A stretch of 64,000 nucleotides of DNA from Desulfatiglans anilini DSM 4660 (GCF_000422285.1 NZ_AULM01000010.1:1-64000), one strand, 5' to 3'. Shown: positions 54,434 to 62,949, numbered from the stretch's first letter. Program-made: numbers and translations. Notes: a model not told the origin generated them from the sequence alone.

Positions 54434-54970
54434 ATGACGGCATCAGCAGAGGATCCAGAGCCGAAATCCAGGCGCTCGTCGATCAAGATCCGTGAGATGG
54501 AGATCGACGACATTGCGCAGGTGTTTCACCTTGGAGAGAAATTATTTACGGCGGAGAGCGCGCCCAACACCTATCGGACGTGGGATGAGTACGAGGTGAT
54601 CGAACTCTTTTACGGCGATGTGGAATTTTGCCTTGTGGCGGTAAAAGATGAAAAGATCGTCGGTTTCATCCTGGGAACCACCATCACCAAGACCCACTCG
54701 GCCTGGAAATACGGACATCTGGTGTGGCTTGCGGTCGACCCGGCCCTTCAGCGCAAAGGCGTTGCCGAGAAGCTTTTCAGGCGTTTCAAGGATGTCATGC
54801 TCAAACACGACGTGCGTATGCTCGTGGTGGACACAGACGCCGAGAACCTGCCCGCATTGCGCCTCTTCAGGCGTCTGGGGTTCGGCAACCCCAAACAGCA
54901 CATCTATCTGACGATGAACATGGCCGGCGAAAGACAGCTCATGAAGAAAAAAACGAACGGGGGAAACTGA
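54434..54970 (+). CDS. GNAT family N-acetyltransferase (RimI-like)
   Basis: About 178 residues. The GNAT fold runs from IKIREMEIDDIAQVFHLGEK, with the acetyl-CoA loop LAVDPALQRKGVAEKLFRRF, then LVVDTDAENLPALRLFRRLG and FGNPKQHIYLTMNM. The R-x-K-G-V-A loop and overall shape resemble ribosomal-protein acetyltransferases, but the target is unknown. ATG 54434 is used; a TTG at 54383 would start at the edge of the repeat element. The M20 peptidase gene begins 19 bases after its stop. Confidence 0.85.
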   Translation: MTASAEDPEPKSRRSSIKIREMEIDDIAQVFHLGEKLFTAESAPNTYRTWDEYEVIELFYGDVEFCLVAVKDEKIVGFILGTTITKTHSAWKYGHLVWLAVDPALQRKGVAEKLFRRFKDVMLKHDVRMLVVDTDAENLPALRLFRRLGFGNPKQHIYLTMNMAGERQLMKKKTNGGN

Positions 54971-54989
54971 CCTCCCCCCAAGAACCCCG

Positions 54990-56123
54990 GTGGAATCTTT
55001 GATCCAGGATCCTTCCTGCATGATCCAGCCCCAGCGTCTCAAAAAGCTCCTCGAGCGGATGGTCGATATTTACAGCCCCTCAGGCAAAGAAGAGGAGCTC
55101 GTCGAGTTTCTGAGGGGGTACCTCAAGCGCCGCGGGCTGCCGGTTACCCTTCAGCCCGTGGACGAAAACCGCTCCAACCTGCTGGTGATCCCGCCGGAGA
55201 CCGAGGTGCGCCTGGCCCTGGTAGGGCACCTGGACACGGTCGCGGCCTACGAAATCGAAGACTACGGCTACTCGGAAACGGACGGCACCGTCAGGGGGCT
55301 TGGCACCGCCGACATGAAAGGGGGCTGTGCCGCGATGATCGAGGCCTATCTCTCTCTCTGGCAGAGTGGACGGCAGCGGTTTCCTGCCGCCTTGTGCCTG
55401 GTCGTCGGGGAGGAGGAGGCAGGGGACGGGGCGAGGCAGTTGGCCAGGCAGTATCATTTTCCGTGGGTGCTGATCGGCGAACCGACCGATCTCAGACCTT
55501 GCCTGAGCCATTACGGCTATGTGGAACTCCATGTGACGACAGGAGGGCAGCGGATGCATGCCTCCCTGGCGGGCAGGGCCCAGAGCGCCGTCGAAGTGCT
55601 CTTGAATGTCCTTCTGAGTCTCTCCAAAGACATCCAGGCGCGGCATCCCGAGACGACCTACAACATACGCGACCTCTACAGCGTCCACGCGGGCTTTGCT
55701 GTACCGGAGTATTCGGAGGCCTGGATCGATCTGCATCTGCCCCCGTCTTCTCCTATCGGCGAGATTGTGACGGAACTGGAAGAAGGGGTTGCCGAACAGA
55801 AAGGGCGTTACCCCGGTGTCGACGTCGGTGTGAACGTGACGACCATCGATGCCGGCTACGCGCTTCCCGAGAAGGGCCGCCTGATCGATGCGCTCAAGAC
55901 CGTCTATGACCGCCGCGGCCTCCTGTGGGCACCCGAGCCCTTCAGGAGCCATTCCGATGCCAACCAGCTTTGGGCCGCCGGGATGAAAGCCCTCATCCTC
56001 GGGCCGGGCCGCCTGGAGTATGCCCATGCGCCTCAGGAGGAGGTGCCCTTCGAGCAGGTTGTCCTGGCCTCCGAGATCTACGCCGAGCTGATGGTGGAAT
56101 CCTGCCCCGAATCCGACGGGTGA
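54990..56123 (+). CDS. M20 family metallopeptidase (ArgE/DapE/ACY1-like)
   Basis: A 377-residue two-zinc amidohydrolase. Metal-site blocks are ALVGHLDTVAAYE (first His and Asp), GLGTADMKGGCAAMI (bridging Asp), VVGEEEAGDGARQL (catalytic Glu pair), LIGEPTDLRP and the C-terminal GPGRLEYAHAPQEEV. The dimerisation lid lies between (HVTTGGQRMHASLAGRAQSA). Possible substrates are acetylated or succinylated amino acids; neighbours do not decide. The start is a GTG at 54990; ATG 55020 is an alternative. Probably cotranscribed with the GNAT gene. Confidence 0.92.
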   Translation: MESLIQDPSCMIQPQRLKKLLERMVDIYSPSGKEEELVEFLRGYLKRRGLPVTLQPVDENRSNLLVIPPETEVRLALVGHLDTVAAYEIEDYGYSETDGTVRGLGTADMKGGCAAMIEAYLSLWQSGRQRFPAALCLVVGEEEAGDGARQLARQYHFPWVLIGEPTDLRPCLSHYGYVELHVTTGGQRMHASLAGRAQSAVEVLLNVLLSLSKDIQARHPETTYNIRDLYSVHAGFAVPEYSEAWIDLHLPPSSPIGEIVTELEEGVAEQKGRYPGVDVGVNVTTIDAGYALPEKGRLIDALKTVYDRRGLLWAPEPFRSHSDANQLWAAGMKALILGPGRLEYAHAPQEEVPFEQVVLASEIYAELMVESCPESDG

Positions 56124-56153
56124 GGGCCCGCAGGCTTGTGCATCCGCCCCTCG

Positions 56154-56990
56154 TTATCCGAAGATGTCCACCGGCACGAAACCCGCCTGCCTGACCTCCC
56201 TCTGCCCCTCGTCGCTCAGAAGATAGATGATGAAAGACTTGATTTCCCAGGTCAGGCAATCCGATGAGGTGTAGAGCAGGAGGCGTCTGAGAACAGGGTA
56301 CCGTTTCGAGCGGGCGTTTTCGATGGAGGCCTCGATGCCGTCGATACTGAGAGGCCGGATCTCCTCGTTAACGAATCCGGAGCTGATGTATCCGATGGCC
56401 TCCGGATGCGTGGCCACATAGGCGGCTACGGCGCTGTTGGAGGCAACCACGATGGGTTCAGCGGGGATCCCCTCCGGGGCGGGGGCGACGATCCGGTTCC
56501 AGATGTCGCGGGTTCCCGAGTCTTCACTGCGGTTCACTGTCACAATGGGCAGGTCCGCCCCTCCGAGCTGGCTCCACCGCTCGAGCTTTCCGGAGAAGAT
56601 GTCTCGAAGCTGCCCAAGGGATAGATCACGAAGGGGGTTTCGAGGGTGCACGATGGGCACGACCATATCATATCCGAAGACGAACTCACGATATTGGGTT
56701 GCGCTCTCTCCCAGCTCCGAAGCTGTCGCCGGGACGGAGGAGACTGCAATCTCGCACTGTCCGCCGACGAGGGCCGCGATGCCCTTGTGCGACCCGATGG
56801 GCACGACCTCGATCCGGACGCTGCTCTGCCTGGAATAGGCCTGCACAATGCGCTCCAGGACCGGTTGGGTGGTCGTTGAACCGTAGATGCGGACAACGTC
56901 GGGTTCGCTCTCCGCGCAGCCGGAGGCTCCCAGCAGGATCCCGGCACAGAGAATGATGCAGGCAAGAAAACGAAGGCTGTGTAAGGACAT
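56154..56990 (-). CDS. PstS-like phosphate-binding lipoprotein
   Basis: A 278-residue substrate-binding protein of the PstS/type 2 periplasmic family. The signal peptide FLACIILCAGILLGASGCAE has a lipobox cysteine near residue 23. The ligand region is RIYGSTTTQPVLERIVQAY, with ALVGGQCEIAVSSVPA, VNRSEDSGTRDIWNRIV and SNSAVAAYVATHPEAIGYIS, all standard. No PstABC permease genes are near, so it may serve a distant transporter or a signalling role. The ATG at 56990 after GAGG is chosen; the in-frame extension to 57194 has no signal peptide. Confidence 0.9.
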   Translation of the reverse strand: MSLHSLRFLACIILCAGILLGASGCAESEPDVVRIYGSTTTQPVLERIVQAYSRQSSVRIEVVPIGSHKGIAALVGGQCEIAVSSVPATASELGESATQYREFVFGYDMVVPIVHPRNPLRDLSLGQLRDIFSGKLERWSQLGGADLPIVTVNRSEDSGTRDIWNRIVAPAPEGIPAEPIVVASNSAVAAYVATHPEAIGYISSGFVNEEIRPLSIDGIEASIENARSKRYPVLRRLLLYTSSDCLTWEIKSFIIYLLSDEGQREVRQAGFVPVDIFG

Positions 56991-57487
56991 GACCGACCTC
57001 GAATACGTTTGGGTGGGTGAAAAACGCATGCAGCCAAGCGAAATCGTTCGAAGAAAGGGTTCCTCTTGCGGGACCCCGGTTCTGCCCGGCCCTCTCTTCC
57101 CGTGCTCTCTTTCCCCGAAGATTTCAACCTCCGGATGCAATCCGGACGATGTCATTCCAGAAGGCATCATCCTGAAAATGCCCGCGCCGGTCAAGGCCTA
57201 AAAGGGTGTTGAATGGGTTTGTGCAGGCCTCATGACGGGCGCTCGGGCTTTACAACGACTGTCGGTTGCAGTATTTTCGAGACTCCTGCCGCAAGAGTCG
57301 ATGCGGGAGGCCGGCGCCTCGGGCTCGGACCCGAGCCCCAAATCCCGAGATCCGAAGACGGAACGGTGAAACCGGAAACCCGATGACGCATTCCGGGTTC
57401 CCGAATCCGAAACAGCGAACCATGCGACCTTGATAAAGGACGGCTGTCCGGGAGCCTGGTTCCCTTTGCCTGTGACGGGGGGAGATT
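56991..57487. other. Intergenic region between divergent genes
   Basis: Nearly 500 bases without a supported gene. A GC hairpin GGGCTCG-GACC-CGAGCCC lies at 57321-57338. Promoters for pstS-like and the M24 peptidase gene are expected here but are not obvious. The ribosome site GGGGGGAG just before 57488 is clear. Confidence 0.45.
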
Positions 57488-58687
57488 GTGGAAAAGGTAC
57501 CTCGAAGCGAGATCCGGCAGCGCATCGAGCGGCTTCAGTCGCTCCTGCTAAGTCGTGGCCTTTCAGGAGCGCTGATCTTTCAGAATGTGGACCTCTACTA
57601 TTATACGGGAACGATTCAGTCCTCGGTCCTCTTCGTCCCCGGCAAGGGCGACGCCGTGCTCATGGTGCAGAAAAACTGGACCAGGGCGCGGGCCGAAACG
57701 TCCCTCGAGACGGTGGTACCGCTCCCCAAGGGAAGACGCTCCATGGCGGATGTCCTCCGGGATTGCGGATTCGAGCCCAAGGGGAAGGTCGGCATCGAAC
57801 TGGACGTCATTCCGGCCGACCTCTATCTTTGGCTGTGCACCCGCTTCGAACGCTGTGCCTGGGAGGATTTGAGCCCCCTCATTCGCCTCCAGCGGATGCG
57901 CAAATCGCCTTACGAGGTGGAACGGATCCGCATGGCGGCCGGAATCCTGGATAAGGGTTTCCGCGCGCTTTGCGGAATCATACGGGAGGGGATGACGGAA
58001 CTCGAGGTGGACGGGCATATGGCCCTCATCGCCCGGCGCCTGGGCCACATGGGCATCTTGAGGATGAGGGGCTGGAACCAGGAGATGACCTATGCCCACG
58101 TCCTGTCGGGTGAGAGCGGGGCGATGAGCTCGTTCTTGAACAGCGCCCATGCAGGCAAGGGCACCACCCCCGCCATGGCGCAGGGGGCGGGATTCCGCAG
58201 GTTGAGGCGCAACGAGCCGATCGGCATCGACTATGCGATCGGCGTGGACGGCTACGTGGGCGATCAGTTCCGGACCTTCGTCATCGGTGCTCTTCCCGGG
58301 CCGCTTCAGGCTGCCCACGATTGTTCATTCGAGATACACCTTCGCTTCCAGGAGACGGCCGGACCCGGAGTGCACTGCGACGCCCTTTATGCCATGGCGT
58401 TGAAAGAGGCGGAGCGGGCCGGTTTGCAGGCTCATTTCATGGGTTACGGCGAAGGTCAGGTCCACTTCATCGGGCATGGAATCGGTCTGGAGATCGACGA
58501 GTTCCCCATCGTCGCCCCCGGGTTCCGCAAACCCCTCGAACCTGGGATGGTGCTGGCACTCGAGCCCAAGTTCGTCTTCCCCGGCGAAGGTTTGGTTGGC
58601 CTGGAAGATGATTACCTGGTCACCCCGAACGGTGTGGAGCGGATCACTTTGACAGATCAGACGGTGATGAAAGTCTTGTGCGATTGA
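57488..58687 (+). CDS. M24 family Xaa-Pro aminopeptidase
   Basis: A 399-residue pita-bread metallopeptidase. The N-terminal creatinase-like domain (residues 1 to about 150, RQRIERLQSLLLSRGLSGAL, LYYYTGTIQSSVLFV) is followed by the catalytic domain. Metal ligands are present in GIDYAIGVDGYVGDQFRTFV (two Asp), HFIGHGIGLEIDEFP (His), VLALEPKFVFPGEG (Glu) and GLVGLEDDYLVTPNG (Glu). It would remove N-terminal residues before proline or act on a related dipeptide. The GTG start at 57488 follows GGGGGGAG. It stands alone. Confidence 0.93.
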   Translation: MEKVPRSEIRQRIERLQSLLLSRGLSGALIFQNVDLYYYTGTIQSSVLFVPGKGDAVLMVQKNWTRARAETSLETVVPLPKGRRSMADVLRDCGFEPKGKVGIELDVIPADLYLWLCTRFERCAWEDLSPLIRLQRMRKSPYEVERIRMAAGILDKGFRALCGIIREGMTELEVDGHMALIARRLGHMGILRMRGWNQEMTYAHVLSGESGAMSSFLNSAHAGKGTTPAMAQGAGFRRLRRNEPIGIDYAIGVDGYVGDQFRTFVIGALPGPLQAAHDCSFEIHLRFQETAGPGVHCDALYAMALKEAERAGLQAHFMGYGEGQVHFIGHGIGLEIDEFPIVAPGFRKPLEPGMVLALEPKFVFPGEGLVGLEDDYLVTPNGVERITLTDQTVMKVLCD

Positions 58688-59123
58688 TTCTCCTGCCTTC
58701 GCCGCCAGTCCACTGGGCGGGTGGATGACGTGCGGGCGTCATGCAAAGTCCGGCCTTTCGTCTGCTTCCCGACCAAGACGACCTGCACGGGCGGGTCTGG
58801 GCCCGCACAAGGGGTCATGTGGAAATGAAACCCGAGTGCCTCGTTTCGAGGGCACATCCTTGGGATTCTGAGGGCGAGCGTTGATCGAAGAAAGGCTTTT
58901 TCGATTCTATCGGCAGCGCCGCTCTGCAATGGAACGCTCTGGTTTCATTCGCTATTCGACTGGCGGATCAGGGCATACCCCGATTTGCACGCTGTCTCGT
59001 CTCCGGTGTTCCCACTTTTAGGCATAGCCTTTGCTGCTGGTCTTACCGTTTCCGCCAAAGCCCCTTGGGGTCAGGCGGGGTGGTGGGGCTGGCAGCGAGG
59101 GATGGCACGAAAGGATAGGTCAA
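58688..59123. other. Intergenic region, no feature recognised
   Basis: A 436-base gap between the peptidase and the ComEA-like gene. No supported reading frame, strong terminator or near-consensus promoter is seen. AAAGGATAGG just before 59124 is the likely ribosome site. Confidence 0.4.
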
Positions 59124-59414
59124 ATGGGAGCGATTAAAAAACAGTGTTTCGGTGTGTTTGCAGCCGTTTTTTTTCTGATGATGTTTTGTGCCGCAGCGGT
59201 TGGGGCAGCTGAGACCGTTGGGCAGATCAACATCAACGAGGCTACCGTCGAGGAATTGACCGATCTTGAAGGGGTCGGACCGGGGTATGCCCAGAAGATC
59301 GTTGAGTATCGCAAAGAGAACGGGCCTTTCGACAAGCCGGAGGATATCATGAAGGTGAAGGGCATCGGAGACAAGATATGGGAAACGAATAAGGACAGGA
59401 TCAAAACAAAGTAA
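59124..59414 (+). CDS. ComEA-type helix-hairpin-helix protein
   Basis: A 96-residue exported protein. The signal peptide VFAAVFFLMMFCAAAVGAAE ends near residue 30. It is followed by a ComEA-type double helix-hairpin-helix domain: INEATVEELTDLEGVGPGYA, then QKIVEYRKENG and IMKVKGIGDKIWE. Such periplasmic proteins bind double-stranded DNA during uptake, though many small homologues in non-competent bacteria have unknown roles. A longer frame upstream to 59031 lacks the signal peptide at its start. It stands alone. Confidence 0.92.
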   Translation: MGAIKKQCFGVFAAVFFLMMFCAAAVGAAETVGQININEATVEELTDLEGVGPGYAQKIVEYRKENGPFDKPEDIMKVKGIGDKIWETNKDRIKTK

Positions 59415-59599
59415 CCAGGAAGAAAAACCAGATCCCCTCCTGCCTTAGCACCACCTAGCGAAGGTGTATTCGCCCCCACCGCCGCAGGGCCTGTTCCTCC
59501 ACCAAATATTGCTTGCCGATTTTCTGCAAAAGGGCTAAAGATCATAGGACGAAGGCCGCTAAACCTGTACCTCACGTCCTAACGGGGCCTTTCCCGTTC

Positions 59600-59812
59600 T
59601 GGTCCATCCGGAAAAGAACATCCGGTACGGCCGATTTTGATCATGTGATGCACAGCCGGGGCGGCCGGGTTGGGCGGAAGAATCTTTTGCCGGTCCAGGA
59701 GCAAGCCACCGTTTGTGCGGTTGTCCGCAGGCCACCGGACAAGCGAACCTGCAGATTGAAGCCGAGACTGGGAGAAAAGCCTGTTTTCGGATGGAAACCT
59801 ACTCAGGCGGGC
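59600..59812 (+). repeat. Dispersed repeat, degenerate copy
   Basis: The region from about 59735 reads CGTTTGTGCGGTTGTCCGCA, then CAAGCGAACCTGCAGATTGA, GCCGAGACTGGG, AGCCTGTTTTCGGATGGAAA, in the same order as the right half of the reference copy, with many changes. CCATCCGGAAAAGAACATCC near 59605 may be the left end. It occupies about half of the 405-base gap; bases 59415-59599 show no feature. Confidence 0.6.
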
Positions 59813-59819
59813 GCAGGGC

Positions 59820-60293
59820 ATGATGCAAGCAGAGGCGTTCCAGGATTTGATACCGGACAATAGGTGTTTCGGGTGCGGCCCACGAAACGAGCACGGGCTG
59901 CGCATCAAGAGTTATTGGGATGGGGAGGAATCTGTCTGCACCTTCCAGCCGGAGCCGTTCCATACAGCGGGTCCTCCTCACTTTTTGAACGGCGGCATCA
60001 CGGCCACCATCGTGGATTGCCACTGCGTCTGCACCGCCATCGCCCATACCTACCGTGCTGAAAATCGTCCCATCGGATCAGAACCCCACATCTGGTGTGT
60101 CACGGCATCCCTCAATGTCAGATATCTAAAGCCGATCTACCTTGAAGATCCGGTGCATCTGCGGGCGAGGGTCATGGAGTCGGACGGCCGCAGGACGAAG
60201 ATCGCCTGCAGCGTTTTTTCGAGGGGCTCGGAAGCCGCCAAGGGGGAGGTCGTTGCGGTTCGAGTGCCGCCCGAATGGCGTTCCGGACTTTAA
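59820..60293 (+). CDS. Hotdog-fold thioesterase (PaaI-like)
   Basis: A 157-residue hotdog-fold protein. CFGCGPRNEHGLRIKSYWDG at the start and HFLNGGITATIVDCHCVCTA form the substrate loop and central helix of the PaaI/YbgC-related acyl-CoA thioesterases, with the candidate catalytic aspartate in the IVDCH region; NVRYLKPIYLEDPVHLRARV is the typical second half. It would hydrolyse acyl-CoA thioesters, preventing CoA trapping. It lies after a degenerate repeat and 103 bases before mscL. The start is ATG 59820 (or the next codon). Confidence 0.88.
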   Translation: MMQAEAFQDLIPDNRCFGCGPRNEHGLRIKSYWDGEESVCTFQPEPFHTAGPPHFLNGGITATIVDCHCVCTAIAHTYRAENRPIGSEPHIWCVTASLNVRYLKPIYLEDPVHLRARVMESDGRRTKIACSVFSRGSEAAKGEVVAVRVPPEWRSGL

Positions 60294-60396
60294 GCGCCCT
60301 GTTGGATGCGAAAGGAGGCAATCCGGGGCGTCGGGTCGAGAGGCGCGGGTGAAGGGTCCGATTTGAGAAACCATCTTTGCAGAGGAGGAGCTTGAT

Positions 60397-60822
60397 ATGG
60401 GGTTGATGAAGGAATTCAAAGAGTTTGCGATGCGGGGAAACGTCCTTGACATGGCCATCGGCATCATGATGGGGGCGGCCTTCGGCAAGATCGTGTCCTC
60501 CTTGGTAAACGATGTGCTGATGCCTCCGATCGGCAAAGCGCTTGGAAACGTCAACTTTTCAAACCTTTTCATCCTATTGGGCGACGGGGAGTTTCCTTCT
60601 GTGGCGGCTGCAAAGGAGGCCGGGGTGGCGACCATCAATTACGGCATCTTCATCAACACGGTCATCGATTTCGTGATCGTCGCCTTCGTCATCTTTCTCT
60701 TTGTGAAGGGCATCAATTCCATGAAAAGGAAGGAAGAGGCAGCGCCTGCCGCGCCCCCCGAGCCATCCGCGGAAGAGAAACTTTTGACCGAAATCCGCGA
60801 TTTGCTCAAAAAGCGCGCTTGA
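60397..60822 (+). CDS. mscL: Large-conductance mechanosensitive channel
   Basis: A 141-residue homopentameric pore that opens when the membrane is stretched and releases solutes on osmotic downshock. The N-terminal [20 protein letters not shown] and the first helix [20 protein letters not shown] are highly conserved; the second helix is [21 protein letters not shown] charged helical tail ends [22 protein letters not shown] lies upstream of the ATG. Confidence 0.97.
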   Translation: MGLMKEFKEFAMRGNVLDMAIGIMMGAAFGKIVSSLVNDVLMPPIGKALGNVNFSNLFILLGDGEFPSVAAAKEAGVATINYGIFINTVIDFVIVAFVIFLFVKGINSMKRKEEAAPAAPPEPSAEEKLLTEIRDLLKKRA

Positions 60823-60865
60823 GGACGGGCCGCCGGGGAAGGGGTGTTTTTTTGCCCTTAATATC

Positions 60866-60877
60866 TTGATATATCAA
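60866..60877. promoter_or_regulatory. 12-base perfect palindrome, possible operator
   Basis: TTGATATATCAA is a perfect palindrome in an AT-rich patch that stands out against GC-rich neighbours. It lies 37 bases upstream of the candidate promoter at 60914 and may bind a regulator. Evidence is symmetry only. Confidence 0.4.
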
Positions 60878-60913
60878 AGACTTTTTTGAGCTTCAGATTT
60901 ATTGAGGATTTTG

Positions 60914-60942
60914 TTGACATCGGATTGAGACAGCCTTAAATT
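60914..60942 (+). promoter_or_regulatory. Candidate sigma70 promoter upstream of the glycosyltransferase
   Basis: TTGACA (60914-60919), 17-base spacer, TAAATT (60937-60942). It would give a leader of more than 350 bases containing the complete palindromic repeat at 61068-61246 before the first translated gene. Confidence 0.5.
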
Positions 60943-61067
60943 GGCGCATTTAATACGGCGGGCTGGTTTCGGGCCTCTCCTGGGGTGCGGAGTGAGCCCG
61001 CTGTTTTGTAGGGGGATGGCGTGAGGCGGAATTTCCGAAGGGAATTTTCGCTGCCGGGCCTAAATCG

Positions 61068-61246
61068 TATCCATCCGGAAATGATTTCCCGGTAGAACCC
61101 AGTTTCCAATCCGGAAATGAAAATTTTTGGCCAATATCAAGGAAATCAAGCGTTTGCGCGGAGGCGACCTGCAGGTCGCCGCACAAGTAAACGTGCAGAT
61201 TGACGCCGAGATTGGCCAAAAAGACCATTTCCAGATGGAAACTAGA
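61068..61246 (+). repeat. Dispersed palindromic repeat, reference full-length copy
   Basis: The clearest copy, about 178 bases. Left end TCCATCCGGAAATGATTTCC; right end, read on the other strand, TTTCCATCTGGAAATGGTCT, so the termini are inverted repeats (TCCATCYGGAAATG). Inside are two facing TTTTTGGCCAAT blocks and a central palindrome GGCGACCTGCAGGTCGCC. Folded, it makes an imperfect hairpin with arms of about 60 bases. An outer GGTAGAACCCAGTTTCCAAT segment lies on the left side only. Confidence 0.92.
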
Positions 61247-61324
61247 TCACGCGATCCTGAAAGGGGCGAGTCACACCGAGTTCGACCATGCTCCAAATCT
61301 TCAGAGCTTGGCAGGAGGTGGACC

Positions 61325-61462
61325 ATGCTGATCAAAGACTATTACGAGGAATACATCAATGAGAATGGTAAAGAGGTTTTTGCCTCATTCGGCACTAACC
61401 GCGTACCCCGAAGGCTCAAGATTTCAATCGAGCGGGCTGCTGCAGGGCGGCCGTCTGTCTGA
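61325..61462 (+). CDS. Small ORF upstream of and overlapping the glycosyltransferase
   Basis: A 45-residue reading frame starting MLIKDYYEEYINENGKEVFA. It has the best ribosome site of the region, GGAGG 7 bases before the ATG, and overlaps the next gene's apparent N-terminus in another frame. It could be a leader peptide coupling translation or the true start of a frame-shifted glycosyltransferase N-terminus. No family is recognised. Confidence 0.45.
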   Translation: MLIKDYYEEYINENGKEVFASFGTNRVPRRLKISIERAAAGRPSV

Positions 61463-62900
61463 CAAGACGGTCCATCCGCTGGCGGCGTATTTGGGTCTGC
61501 TGCTCATTCTGTCGACTCTTGCAGCTGTGGCGGCAGCCGGCTTTCATTATGCGGAAGAGATCACCCTCGCGAGGGACAAACTCCGCCAGAATCCATGGGG
61601 CGAAGTATTTTTCCTCTCGGGGCTTTTTTTTGTGCTGATCAATGGGTCCATTTTGATTTGGCGTATCGTGCTGTTCCGCCGCTACCGGCCGGTCGAGGCG
61701 TGTGCGGATGAATCTCTGCCGCGCTGCACGGTGATCGTTCCGGCTTACAACGAAGGCAGGCAGGTGATGGGGACGCTGCTGAGCCTGGCCCGCAGCGATT
61801 ACCCCGGAGAGAAACTGCAGCTCATCGCGGTGGATGACGGAAGCGTTGACGATACGTGGACCTGGATCATGCGGGCCAAGAGGGAGCTGAAGGGCCGGGT
61901 GCAGGCGATCCGGCTGCCGAAAAACCAGGGGAAGCGCCATGCTCTCTACGCCGGCTTCAAGCGCAGCGAGGGGGACGTCCTGGTGACGGTGGACAGCGAT
62001 TCGGAGGTCGAGCGCGACACCCTGCGCAAGCTGGTGAGCCCGTTCGTGGCGAACGAGCAGGTCGGGGCCGTGGCGGGCAACGTACGGGTCCTGAATGGGA
62101 GGGAGGGGCTCATTCCGAGGATGCTGGATGTGACCTTCCTCTACAGCTTCGATTTTATCCGGGCGGGTCAGAGCATGGTCAACACGGTCATGTGCACGCC
62201 CGGGGCCCTGTCCGCGTACCGGCGGGGGATCGTCGAAGAGGTTATGGAAGAGTGGGTGAGGCAGACATTTTTCGGACGGCCTGCCAATATCGGCGAGGAC
62301 AGGGCCATGACCAACCTGATTCTCAGGGCCGGCTACCACGTTCATTTCCAGCAGGATGCATACGTTTACACGCAGGTGCCCATCCGTTACAAGAATCTGT
62401 GCAAGATGTTCCTGCGCTGGGCCCGGAGCAATATCCGCGAGACGTTCGTGATGAGCCGTTTCGCCTTCAGACGGTTCCGCAAGGGGCCTATGCTCGGGGC
62501 GCGTATCAACCTGCTGGCCGGGTGGATGTCGATGTGCCTCGGGCCGGTCTTCTGGGCGGTGACCTTTGCGCATCTGCTCGCGGCTCCCTCCATTTACAGC
62601 TTTCAAATTCTCTCCGGGATTGTGATCAGCACCAGTCTGCCCGCAGGGCTTTACTGCTGGCGCCGGGGCAGCTTGGAGGGCCTTTGGGCTTACCTATACG
62701 GGATCTTCTGGTTTTTGGCCCTTTCCTGGATTACACCTTATGCCCTCCTGACCCCGCATAAATCAGGCTGGTTGACGCGTCAGCTCAAACAGCGGAACCG
62801 GCCGGTACGGCAACGGGTGGCGGCGCGTGCCGTCGATGCGATTCGCCCCGCGCCTGCCGCCACCGCGCGATTCTCGCCCCACGCCCAACCCCGGCTCTGA
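61359..62900 (+). CDS. Membrane glycosyltransferase family 2 (hyaluronan/chitin-synthase-like)
   Basis: Up to 513 residues. It opens with two membrane helices (AAYLGLLLILSTLAAVAAAG, VFFLSGLFFVLINGSILIW). The GT2 catalytic core follows: VIVPAYNEGRQVMG, VDDGSVDDTW, VDSDSEVERDTL (metal-binding), GEDRAMTNLILRAGYHV (base) and KMFLRWARSNIRET, the R-W part of the QxxRW motif with the Q changed. Further C-terminal helices complete a processive polysaccharide synthase topology. It probably makes a surface polysaccharide from UDP-sugars and threads it across the membrane. The true start is unclear, since the first about 35 residues overlap the small ORF and have no clear ribosome site. Confidence 0.85.
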   Translation: MRMVKRFLPHSALTAYPEGSRFQSSGLLQGGRLSDKTVHPLAAYLGLLLILSTLAAVAAAGFHYAEEITLARDKLRQNPWGEVFFLSGLFFVLINGSILIWRIVLFRRYRPVEACADESLPRCTVIVPAYNEGRQVMGTLLSLARSDYPGEKLQLIAVDDGSVDDTWTWIMRAKRELKGRVQAIRLPKNQGKRHALYAGFKRSEGDVLVTVDSDSEVERDTLRKLVSPFVANEQVGAVAGNVRVLNGREGLIPRMLDVTFLYSFDFIRAGQSMVNTVMCTPGALSAYRRGIVEEVMEEWVRQTFFGRPANIGEDRAMTNLILRAGYHVHFQQDAYVYTQVPIRYKNLCKMFLRWARSNIRETFVMSRFAFRRFRKGPMLGARINLLAGWMSMCLGPVFWAVTFAHLLAAPSIYSFQILSGIVISTSLPAGLYCWRRGSLEGLWAYLYGIFWFLALSWITPYALLTPHKSGWLTRQLKQRNRPVRQRVAARAVDAIRPAPAATARFSPHAQPRL

Positions 62901-62912
62901 AGCAGGGAGACG

Positions 62913-62949
62913 ACGGACGGGGCGGCGCAGGCCGCCGCCCCGTCCGTTT
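62913..62949 (+). terminator. Strong hairpin after the glycosyltransferase
   Basis: ACGGACGGGGCGGC (62913-62926) pairs perfectly with GCCGCCCCGTCCGT (62934-62947), followed by a short TTT. Fourteen base pairs with a 7-base loop, 13 bases after the stop codon. Confidence 0.7.
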
